Assembly: GCA_946803715.1 (NCBI GenBank)
Contig: CAMPET010000007.1
Coordinates: 99,574-133,814 of the forward strand
Origin: Beroe ovata
Lineage: Eukaryota > Ctenophora > Nuda > Beroida > Beroidae
Direction of reading: 5' to 3'
DNA: 34,241 bases
The notes under the pieces were generated by a model, which was not told the DNA's origin, made no database searches, and saw only the letters and a list, made by a program, of their open reading frames with translations. Made by a program: the position numbers and the translations under genes. This document shows positions 1 through 12,200 of this stretch, in pieces. The number at the start of each line of letters is the position of its first letter. Position 1 is the first letter of the stretch.

Positions 1-20
1 TGTGTGTGTGTGTGTGTGTG
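1..20. repeat. (TG)n microsatellite at window edge
   Basis: Ten TG units begin the window. Confidence 0.95.
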
Positions 21-182
21 TATCGGGATGTTATATTAGCAGTCGAATATAGCCATGAAGACACTTGAGTTGGACTTAACATGGCAAGATGTTTGCGTTG
101 TCACTATGACAACACCAGTCACAACGCTATATCACCATGACAACAAAACACACGCTATAATGTCACCATGCCGACATGATAT

Positions 183-215
183 CACGTCACGTATTCAGTG
201 AACACGTGACGTGAA
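183..215. repeat. Hairpin of CACGTGA-type motifs
   Basis: Perfect 11-bp arms TCACGTCACGT and ACGTGACGTGA with an 11-bp loop, beside the last dynein exon in the window. Further GTCAC/CATGAC elements lie upstream (97-180). Confidence 0.75.
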
Positions 216-238
216 TACTATTCACGTGACGCACTCAC

Positions 239-3200
239 GTTGGTATGGCACACAGGCCAGATGTGCATGATGACGTGTAGTTGTTGTAGCAGGACGAGCC
301 ACATCTCGGCTCGGGGGTGGAGTTCCTGTACGTAGGGTGATGCCAGGATGGACTGGAGCAGGACTTGGTGATCCTGGGGAGTGGAGACAGATGGTGTGAT
401 CCAGATTGTGTGACATTGTGTCGTCATAATATGTAGGGAAGGTTGCAATATTGGAAATTTAAATCGCCTATGCCCTATAATACTACTCCTGTATCTAAGT
501 TAGCCTACAAAGTGATTGTTTTATCTAGGATCTCAATATTTCAGAAAAAAATGTTTTCGTGATTTCACCACTTCCATGAAATTGTGGTCTACAGAGTTTC
601 CTTTAAGGTTAACCAGTAAAATGATTCCTGATTAATTAGAATTGATGATTAAGTCATTAACAGTAATAAAGTTATGGCCACTCACACGCCATTAATTGAT
701 CAAGGAAATGGGGAAGTTTTACCGGAAGAAACTGAAGGAGGATATACCGATTAACCAATTAAGGGTCGTATTAATCAACCCCCAAACGGATAGATATAAA
801 AGTTCGCCCATTGGACCTCAAGTTCACACTTTATCACTTCTTTGTGGTTAACACTAGATTTTTCATAATCGACTTACCCTAGCCGTTAGGTAAATCCTCC
901 ACGATTTTTCACTGTGACTTCATTTTTCCCTGATTTCTCAATATACATTCCGAATAATGTGTTACCAAAACGAAAGTTTATATCCATTTCGCCCTTACTC
1001 CATTCTCCATAGGTTAATCACTCACACAAGATGCTCCCTATCGACTCCAAGCTCTGTCGGATGATGCTGACATCCCGTATGGTCCTGGGCCCTGAACAAC
1101 AACAGCATGTTTGTGAGGGCGACCTCGCTTCCTACATGGATCACTGCCCGGATTGGTTGAAAACCAAGGACAACCACACTAAAAACTGGATGGATCTGGA
1201 CAACAAGATGACGGCGAACATCGCACTTTGCCGTGCTATCGGACGGAAGTACTTCCTCATGCCGGACGACCCCGCTCAGTTTGTCAAGTGTGAGGAGGTC
1301 GAGCGCATTCTGTTCAGCCTGATGAACACCATGTGTTACCTAATCAACAAGATCTGCTTCGCTCCCAATAACCCCGACGGTAACGATTTCGATCCTGAAT
1401 ACGCCCGATCCCGTTTCCTGTCCAAGTTTGAGCAGAAAATGCCGGCGCTAGAGGAGCAGATCACAGGACCGTTCATCATGGGCGACTCTCTTCCCGTATA
1501 CGCTGATTACCTCCTCTACGCGTGTCTGTACGACGTCAGAGCATTCCTGCCACAGGGATTTGGATCTGGCAAATATCCAAAGATTGACGAGTTCATGGAG
1601 AAGTTCTGGACGTATCCCAGTCCTATACGGAGGTGGTTCAAGAGCAATGAATCCAAGACGGGCGAGTACATCCGACCCCCGGTACCGAGTATTTTCCACC
1701 TCTTGCCCGAGGATCAGCTACAGGGTGACATATGACTAGATCACGAGGAGGATGAGGAAGAGGAAAGAGGAGGGAAGGATGAGGCCGAGGAAAGAGGAGG
1801 GGAGGGACAGGATTTAGCAGAGGAGAGGAGAGTTGGAGTCTCGCTGAGGGACTTTGATATGCTTCAGTGGTGTGTTGTGCTGTAGCTTATGAGTTTTGTT
1901 ATCTATCTGAACCAAAAAACCTTTTTTTCTGCGGAATTTGAAGCCAATTTTTCTGTAAATCGAGCAATCACTGTGATATTTTTTGTTATTTGGGGTAAAT
2001 TATTTTCCATTACTCTTTATTTTCTCGTACTAATTGTGTTATTGTTCAATTCATCATCCGGAAATTATTAAATAATCTGCATCGAACATTACCATCATGA
2101 TTAGTCTTTTAACATCATCCTCTCATTTATAGCCCAAGCTTACACAAGAACGCACAAGGATGCTAGACCCCAAGAAGTCCAAACTTTGTCGGATGATGCT
2201 GACATCTCGCATGATCCTGAGTCCCGAACAACAGCAACACGTGTGTGATGGAGACCTGGCCAACTTTATGGACTTCTGCCCGGACTGGTTGAAAAGCAAG
2301 GGAGACGATAATCGGAACTGGATGGATCTCGACAACATGATGACGGAGACGGTGTCTCTGTGCCGGGCTATCGGGAGGAAGTACTTCATCATGCCCGATG
2401 ATCCTGATCAGCTGGACAAGTGTGAGACGATTGAGAAGATCATGGTCATGCTGATGAACACCATGGTCTACCTCATAAACAAGATCTGCTACGCTCCCAA
2501 CAGTCCTGACGGGAATGACTATGATGCTCAATATGCTCGGAGCAGGTTTGTAACCAAGCTCGAGCAGAAGATACCTCAACTGGAGGAGCTTATCACAGGA
2601 CCGTTCATCTTGGGCGACTCTCTACCTGTCTACGCTGATTACCTCCTCTACGCTTGTCTTTTCGACATCAACGTCTTCATGCCAGGGGCATTCGACAAGG
2701 CACCCAAAATATCCAACTTCATGGCTAAGTTCCGGGCATACAGGAGCCCCATACGCCGATGGTTCAAGTCCAACGACTCGAAGGTCGGTGCTTACATAAG
2801 ACCAGCTGTGCCGACAATCACTACTCTGCTGCCAGAGTCAAGCTACCCTGGCGACATTCACTAGACGAGGAGAGAGGAGGCGGGGCCTAGGGATGAGGAA
2901 TGGGGAGAGAGGGGGGAGTGGGGGTAAATATTCCCTATTCCCCCTTCCCATTGCAATGGGAAGGGGGAATAGGGAGTTAGGGGGTGTAGGATGGGGAATG
3001 ATGAGTAAGGGGGCAATGGGATAAGTAATGGAGGCATTAGGCAATGGGGGCAATGACGGTAAGGAGGAATCGGGTGAGAGTAATGGGTATGGTGTGGTGA
3101 TTAAGGATGGGGCCTGGGGGCAATTGGATGCCAGGAGTATGGCCGGGTGGAGAGTAAGAATGACCGGGGTAATGTGATGAGGGGTTTGGGGTTGAGAATG

Positions 3201-6200
3201 GGGGGGGGTGAGCAACAGGAAGTGGAAAGGGGGTGACTAATTGGGGTGAGGGTAGATCAGGGGTTGGAGGGTAGAGGGGTACTGGTAGGAAGGGGGTGGG
3301 GGAGGAGTAGATTGTGGTATACAGGACTTCGATTCTTGGAATATTAGCGGAAATGGAGGACAATAATTTGGAGTTTTGAGTAAAAAATAGTGTTTTGAAG
3401 TTCTTTTCCTGTTACTTTTTTGTGTGAAACGTCTATTGTGTTCGAAGTCTTTGTTAAATGTTCACAATTCGAAACCTCATAAAGGAGTAGTTCTTTTTTT
3501 GTGCATCGATAATAGGTAATTGATGGAAAGCATTGAGCAACAACAAACATGATGATGCAACTCTATCCCTCTCTCTCTCTGAAATTAATACGAATAGAAA
3601 TTTTTTCAAAACCCACATCAATTTGACCGATGATATTATCCTCGCAATCGAGTATGAAAACACTCTCCGAAGCTGGCTTCCGGACTTGACTGGGATTTCC
3701 TGAGAAGGGGAAAAGTTTGAGAAAAAACAGATCAATTTCCCCCAGAAAACATTTCCTTGTGGTCTATTTACTCACTTTTTGGGATGGCTATCTTACGGAG
3801 AGTAAACTCCCTGTTCTCCCAGTACTGTTCCAGCTCGTACATGTTCAGTTCCAGTGTGTGCTCCGTGAGGGCTTGCCCGCATATCCGAGATACCACATCT
3901 GCGGGAATTACATTTTAGAATCATTACTCCCTACCCTAGCAGGCAGGATTGCGCGGTGGGAATTTGCGGGAAGAGTAGTGTGAAACTCTCACAACAACTC
4001 AGATCTATCCGTCTCTCTGTGAGGGAGGGCGCTGGCCCTGTCCCACTGATCATGGGAATTAGAGAATTAGACATCTCCCACCACCTTCAGTCCAGAATTG
4101 ACACCACTCCGGATCCCTCGTTACTCGCTTAGCGGAACACTATTTCAGGGTCCCCCCTTTCTTCACTCACCCTTGTTCTGGAGCAGTTTGGGGGTCATGA
4201 GACTGCTCACCAGCCTCGCTTGTTTGCCATCGTACATCTCTGACATACAAATCTGTATCTCCTGCCAGTGGTGTTCCTGCAGAAAAATATGGGAACTATA
4301 GAACCCTCCCCCAATAGTGCCATTCTTGGGATGGGATAGCAATAAAGGGGGGAGGGGCAGAAATGCGGTCAGTCGTATTACTCGATCCTCATCGTAGCTA
4401 CATATCTTTGTTCACATTCATCAAATTCCCCGAGAATGTTTAACGAATCATAATCCAGAAACGATGTTGCTGATGTCACATCTAACCAGAAGCCTTTGTC
4501 GAAAATAGTTGGAATTTTAGTCACAAGGTATTGCTAGGAGTATTACAATTCCCAGTTCTTAACTTCATTGAAGGACAAGTGTAAAGATTAATTGTCTCGG
4601 TTCTTGCTTTAACTTTAGCAAATTGTATTAAAAACTGAATCTATTTTGATTGTTTTCTATTTTAATTGCCACAAAGAGTAGAATTTACATTGTCCAGCAA
4701 ACAATTACTGAGTCTCAACGACGCCAGGGATCATGTTTACACCCGGCTATTCCGAGAAGCTGAGTCACCACGTGATGTTACCATTCGCGGAATAGAAACG
4801 GGGGAAAGATTGACCAATTTTAAAAAGCTTGAAATCCCTGTGATCAGCTCAAGTCGAGATCTTCAACTAAGCTTAAAGTGGTAGATCTCGACTTGAGTTG
4901 ATAACTGAGCCCCAAATAACTTCGGAAAAGGGCGTACCCTACCTTTACACTCTCAGAACTAAGCTGAACGAGGAGGGGAAGGAATTTCGACACGTTGTCG
5001 ATTCTGATTTCCAGTTTTGTGAGAACACGGTCCTTTTCAGGTAGGATCCCGCGCAGGTAATCAGCGGTTTGGGACCATTTTTGGATCTTCTCTGACGCTA
5101 TCATTGTGTCAAACTGGGGGGTGTCGAGTGAGGGTACAAGTATGGAACTTTTCGTATCCGAAAAAGAAGGGTGTGTTAGATTTCTATGAGGCTAGGTTGG
5201 AAGGGGGTATAATAAATTGACCAGTAGGCAGTCATGTAATATGTATTCAAGTCCTGACTCCTGAACACACTTTAGGCGCAACAAATAGAAGTACAACGAA
5301 ATATTTTGTAAATACCTCAGAAAACTTGGTATCTTTCCAGGACTGTACAGTGTCACAAACTGTTTTGAGTGTAATCCACACGTCATGCCTAGCGTCAACT
5401 TTGGCTTGCAACGCCTGAAGTCAGTCATCAATTAAGAAAACTTGTTTACTGTTATTTTCGGGGTTAAACAAACGATTATATGAAGCTTCTATCATGGTTT
5501 TACAATTCAACATCCGCTCCAAGCGCATTTATCTCGAAGTTGCGCTCCTGAATGAAAAAGGGAAGGACAGCGTATAATCCTGATCCATAATGAACGATGA
5601 GCAGCGCGCGCGTCAGTTAACACGTGCGACTTCTGTTGTCATAGTACCGCTGTTGTGATTCGTATTCATGCACGTGCGCGCGTCAGTTATCACTTCCAAC
5701 ACTTTTGTTTCGTTTTAAATCGTTACTATTCTCGTTCGGAAAGTTTTCTGAGTTTGTTCTCGACTGAAAAATAATGCCGAGAACCAACTTCATGTTCTTC
5801 GCTATACTTCTAGCGTCAACCGTCACAGGTAAATGATTATTGAACTAGGTACAGCTTTGATCGATCACTGATACTTCATAAAATTCTATAGTTTGAATGT
5901 GTAACAAAAGTGCGACGATTTTTTGCTCATTAAGTTACAATTTACAGATCACGTTGATGCAAGACCGGTGTTGACATCACAACACGGAGAAAAAGTGGCA
6001 CAAGCTGAGGGCCGCAACCATGACATTGACAACCATTACAGCCACCACCATGATAGTAACCATGGTAACCAGGAGGAACAGCCACCAATCCAGATGTTGC
6101 CGGATTGGATGATCGCGAAGAAAGTGGCAATCGCAACAGCGACAACAGTGGTCGTTACACTTGTTCTAGCAGCCATGGCGGCTTCTAGGTAACAATGCAA

Positions 6201-9200
6201 ACATTACTCTTGAATCTTGATATTCTCAGTCCCCATCCAAACTACCTATGTTGCGAAGATAAAGCTATCATACCAATATAGCAATATGCCCTAAACACAT
6301 AATCACTTTAGGATTCACGAAGCCATCAAATCAAGGAAACAACCCGCATTCCCCGACCTTGAGGGTCAACTCTTCGACAATTCCAGCCCTCCCCCACTTC
6401 CCGCCAGGAAACATGCACCTGCTACAACACCCCGCGTCAAGAAGCAATCATCAATTCGAGAACCTCGAGATCAGACCCGCACCGTTACTGGGAATTCCCG
6501 CCCGGAGGAAGATCAGCCCGCACAGAAAGAAGAGAGCTGTGTACTGGACATGACCGGCAGCGGCGGCATAAGTTCAGGGAAGAACAGGACTGTGAGATCA
6601 AGACATCCTCTGTATGAGATGAACTACCCGCCATCTGCCTTTGAGTTGTGCTGTCTCGGGATTATTCCGAAGAAAACCCATGTTGCCCGCTTCTTGTGGA
6701 CATTGTGAAGGAATGGATGATACCGCGGGAATACCTCACCAGACAGAAACAGAAAACAGAGCAATCTGTCATACATCACAAATCATCAAGAGTGAACTAC
6801 ACGATTACACTCGGAGTATAATAATGTAGAAATGATCCGTAATGTACTTCAGAGATGTCGAGGAATGAAATAGACAACTTCGAAGTTCATGAGAAAATAT
6901 GGAGCGATGACGAATGAACAAAGAGATGGACATTCGTGTTCGAAGCTCGAATTGTTCTTGTCGTGATCTTATTTGTTGGAAGAGTTAATTACCTATTATA
7001 ATGCTCTTTGATTATTATGAAAAAAGAAAATCGCAAAAAAATGATAAAATCCGGTACTCTTTAGTTTGATTTCGTATTAATTCACTACAGCCTGACTGCC
7101 AGATGTAGAAACTGCGAAAGTAGGACATCTTAATCCAATTCCAACGCACAAACTTAAACATCAAGCGAAGGTTTTTATGAATTGTCATAGGATAACTCCC
7201 TACCCCCTGGTAAAACGGAGGGAGGGAAAATCCCACAAACTTTCAGTCTGCACCGACAACGGGTGACAACTATTGACTATATCAATTAACTATGAACTAT
7301 ATCAATTAACTATGAACTATGTCAATTAACTGTTAACTATATCAATTAACTATGAACTATGTCAATTAACTGTGAACTATATCAATTAACTATGAACTAT
7401 ATCAATTAACTATGAACTATATCAATTAACTATGAACTATATCGATCAACAATTATCACCTGTATTTTCTGAAGATTGTGATAGCTGTTGGTAATGCTAA
7501 ACTTCCATTCGCTGTAAAGTGTCACCGTATCTTTTAGATCCGAGATCTTCTTCTTAGCATCTTCAACCTGAACAGTGAACATGTTACACATAACGTCACG
7601 GGTGACGTCTCCCGTGATGTCACGACTAGTTGGGGTCTAAGACCCACGACAGGTCTAATTTCAAATAAAATTAATATCCAAGTTGGTTTATGGTTAATCC
7701 GAGTGATTCCAAGAATCACTAATTAAATTCCACGGGTATGATTAGCGTGTGCTAGTTCAACAATAGGGGAGGGTGGGGCTGTACCTTAGGTTAAGGTACC
7801 TTCCCGAAGTTTCATCACAATGCTCTATAGATTTAGAATATCGGCGACTATAAATATAATTCATTGTTAGCGATTGTGTTAGAGCTTTTCTATAGTAGGA
7901 CTGTGCTTTACCGGTGTTTATGTCACGTGACTATAGTGAGACTGAAAGGGGGCACTATAATCAACTTAGTTGCAAAAGCAATCAGTATAGTACAAAGGTC
8001 CCTCCTCTGCCCTTTTCAGGTCAGTTCTCACTGAACTCTCGCAGATGAGATCTTGTTTTCATGATCTTCCCAGCAGTTTCCGTGTCGATAAGCTCACTTT
8101 TGAGTCGATACACTCACATTTTTACCCATTGACCCATAGTTATTAGTTAACAGAAATCTATTACTAGGAAGTCATTCAACAACTCAAGATATGAAGTTGT
8201 TCGCCGTATTGATGATGCTGATGGCGTTCGCTATCGCACAGCAGGAACAAGACCATGACCATGATCACGACTGTGACCATGATCATGACCATGACCATGA
8301 CCATGATGATCATGACCATGAAGACCACGACCATGATGACCATGACCATGATGACCACGATCACGACCACCATGACCACTGTGACGAAGACCATGATCAT
8401 GACCATGACCATGACCATGATCATGACCATGACCAAGATCAAGAAAAAACGGAGATGTCCATGGACTTTTAAACATCTCAGGTCTCAGGACAAGACAATT
8501 TAGACGTCCCTTACTACTTATAGTTGATAGTTGGACTCAGATAACATTGATCTTCAACATTTATTCCGATATATTTAGTTTTACGGATATTCAGAAAATT
8601 TTAGTCGTTTCATTTGTTAACAAAGCTGTAAAGTTCAACAACGAGACGTTATACATCTCCAAATTGCATACGCCTATCCCGCTAGATTGATATCTCGTCC
8701 CCCGATATCGTTATTTGAAAAAACCCTTCTTGCCACAACATCCACTGCCCCTCTCTCTTTCTCTCTTGATCCCCGTGTATACCTACCAATGGAACAATCT
8801 GGTTGTAGTCAGTGTTGGGGTTGCAAAACTCTGATTCAGGCTGAGATATTTTCCTCAGTATCAGCTCTGATTCAATTTCCAGGGTCTGAAATAGTGAAAT
8901 TATAGTAGTTCAGTGTTCAATATGGAATGAGGGGGCTGGATACAATTGATCAATCTGATATTATACTGATCCATGTTGAAATGAAAATATATGAGGAAAA
9001 AATTACTCGAAAGAAATCATTTTTTGTCAAAAAGTGATCCTATCGTGTAATATTTTTGACAAAAGAGATACTTTTTGACAAAAAGTGATACCAAAATAGT
9101 AGGTACAATTTAATATAGAACGGCTATACCTTGATTTGTTCATCAAGTCCCTGTAGCATGGCGGGTGCCTCCTTGTTGATGAACACCTCGCCGTCCTGGA

Positions 9201-12200
9201 GGACCATGAGGTACAGCTCCCACTGGAGCTCCAGCCTCTTATCTGAGACACGTGTAATGTTGGTAAACAATATTGTATAGGTATGTATCATCATGTATAA
9301 TGTATATGTATCATCATATATAATGTATATGCATCATCAATCATCATGTATAATGTATATGCATCATCATGTATAATGTATATGTATCATCATGTATAAT
9401 GTATATGCATCATCATGTATAATGTATATGTATCATCATGTATAATGTACATGTATCATCATGTATAATGTATATGTATCATCGGTGAAGACTGGGGGTC
9501 CATTTTGTTCCGATTCCCGAAAAATTAAACGTGATATTCTGAAAATTGGCCACGTGGAAAATTCACCTATTTCAGCCATAAGAGGATTGTTGATCTTCAG
9601 CTTCTGAAGAATTCCAAAGAGCGACTTTATGTACATTTTCTCAGCCAGCAACTCATTGGTATTCTGCTTTACGCTATGCAGTGTTTTGGCGTATTCAGCA
9701 AAGCTGGACACCTCAGCTTGTTGTGCTTTTAACATCTGTGATAGCATCGGTTAAAAACAACCGTACAGTAACCATAACAGCAACACATTAATAATTAACC
9801 AAAGTAGGTATCAGGTCAACCGAAATATGAAGCATGGGCCGACCTAAAAAACCAGCAGATCGAATAATTTACATAGCATAACATTCATCTGAAATTAGTC
9901 CAACTTGATCACGAAATTATCATACCCACATAATAATCGGTCCAACCTGACCTGTACACCTATCCAGTGTACCCACCTGGTGTTTTCCTTGTGTTTCCTC
10001 GATCAGAGTAGCTCCACGTGTTTCAAACTCGGTCTGAACCATTTTCACCAGTGTTTCGTATATCTCCCCGAGAGCAGGCTGGAAAGAAGATAATAAGTGA
10101 AGTGCAGGAGGTGAGCTAAAGTGCACAATGAACATGTGAGGCAAAAAAGGTGAGGTGAACATGTGAGGTGAAAAGAGGTGAGGTGAAAAAAGGCGAGGTG
10201 AACATGTGAGGTGAAAAGAGGTGAGGTGAAAAAAGAGGTGAGGTGAATAGAAGTAAAGTGAAGTTCACTTGCACCTATTCACCTCACATGTTCACTGTGA
10301 ACATGTGAGGTAAATAGGTGTGGTGTAATTAAAAAACGTGTGGTGCGAGAGCACTATTAGTTTTCAGGCTGTTATTTCCAATTCCATTGCAGAGTTATCA
10401 TGATGTGTCCCAACTCTTATGATAATGATCTCTCTGACTATGTGCATAGTTCACTTGACGCCTTGCTGAATATTGCATTGAGTTCACTTACAATGATTGA
10501 GTCCACCGCACGGCAACTTGGGGGTTACAATTATTACAAAGACAATAGGGTACGGCACCAACAACAAGCGATAGGCGCCAAGCGAACTACACGAAATGAC
10601 AAAATCAGGGGGCTGGCAAGCCCCCCGCGGCATCTGCAGGAAANGTTCCGGGTACCCTGTCAGTCATGAGCATCTTATCAATCGTTCGACAACGATCTAG
10701 AGATGAAGCTATTGACAGCGCAATGGGAGCGTTATCAAGTCAAGTGAACCAATTGAGTCAAGTGACAAGGCAAAAATCTAGAGTGGTAGGTATAAGGCCA
10801 CGTGAATACCCAACAGTTCTGTTGGGTAATAACGGCGCTGGGTATTCTAGAAGTTGGGTATTCCGTAGTGTTACCTTAGATATCATAGGTACGGATCATC
10901 GGATGACCTGATCAGCAGTGAACTCTGCTGTAACGCATTGGACTATAAATGGGGATCACTGCATTTGACTCATGCAGTCAGATCTTGCTGACTGTGAGCT
11001 GCGGGAGGTGTTTTCCAGCATTGCCGACATGGCGGAGAATTCAGAATACCCACCCACACCGCTCCCTACCTCATGTCTTTGGCCTTTGCACACACACACA
11101 CAAACACACACAAACACACACAGCACACACACAGTACACACATACACACATACACACATAAACACACGCCCCCGTCCTGCTTCTCATTACTGATTTATAA
11201 CCTTCCCCTTTGACCCTTCAACAAATCGATCATCTTCCTATCTATCTAAGGGGCACTATCGATGTCTAATGAGGTTATGTGTGCTTGTGAAGAGATGCAT
11301 GTACTTGTACTCTAAAATCCGCCGTAGCGTCCACCCTAAATTGAAAATCCGCCGTAGCGTCCACCCTAAATTGAAAAGTCCGCCGTAGCGTCCTCCGCCG
11401 TAGCGTCCTCCGCCGTAGAGTCCTCCGCCGTAGAGTCCTCCGCCGTAGAGTCCGGACCCCGTAGAAAGTGGAGTAAATGATCTCACACTTTTCTACTCCG
11501 TATTTGAGACTCTCGATTGAAGACTTGACAGGCACTTAGGACACTGATTTTCCACCAAANTGCATAGTTCACTTGACGCCTTGCTGAATATTGTATTGAG
11601 TTCACTTACAATGATTGAGTCCACCGCACGGTAACTTGAGGTTACAACTATTACAAAGACAATAGGGTACGGCACGAACAACAAGCGATAGGCGCCAAGC
11701 GAACTACACGAAATGACAAAATAAGGGAATCAGAATTATAAAGAGAATTAATAATAATCTCTAAACAATAAAATAAAATAAACCGGTGTTGAAGGATTTC
11801 AACGTGTCACTGAGCCTGGGACAAACTCCCGTCTCCAGCCAGTGAGGGTATAGCTGGGTACAATTTGAACTAGTGATACGTTACAACGAGATGAACTAAC
11901 TTGGAGCGCGCTAAACAGAGCCGAACAGCTGATGTGAAATAGGAAGTTAGTGGTGTCCGATTCTGTTATCATACTGTCAACATGTTTGCTCCAAAACTGT
12001 AACTTCTCCAGAACTTCCTGCGTGATGTTAACACGTTGTCACGTTGCCATAGTAACATGTGCCATGGCATAGCATGAGTTGACAGTGCTAACATGAGATG
12101 TCATGCTCACATATTGTGATCGAAATTGTGCATATGTGATGGCATATGTATGTGCGTATGCCATATTGAAATTGAGGGTGAAACGTTCTCTTGTTTTTTC

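Noticed and set aside
2838-3363. Pro/Ser/Leu-rich antisense frames
   Set aside because: Products of the purine-rich strand bias.
3454-3735. Reading dynein exon 25 in the frame giving EIPVKSGSQLRR
   Set aside because: Using the canonical gtgagt donor of exon 24 sets phase 1 and yields the family-like FILDCEDNIIGQID instead.
4666-4884. 72-codon plus-strand frame in dynein intron 22
   Set aside because: No recognisable family, no signal peptide or clear promoter, and its end runs into the 4848-4897 hairpin.
7269-7450. Possible CRISPR array
   Set aside because: Contiguous tandem units without unique spacers, in a eukaryotic intron.
8176-8503. Other open frames across the Asp-His repeat on both strands
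   Set aside because: Hexamer repetition opens several frames; only 8191-8472 has a signal peptide and third-position variation.
10400-10911. Plus-strand frames around the 163-bp repeat
   Set aside because: They run across an N and a repeated block, with no domain or signal.
11256-11535. Minus-strand Gly-Tyr (YGGG) repeat frame
   Set aside because: Arises from a 15-bp minisatellite; adjacent frames are equally open, there is no signal peptide, and unit changes do not favour one frame.
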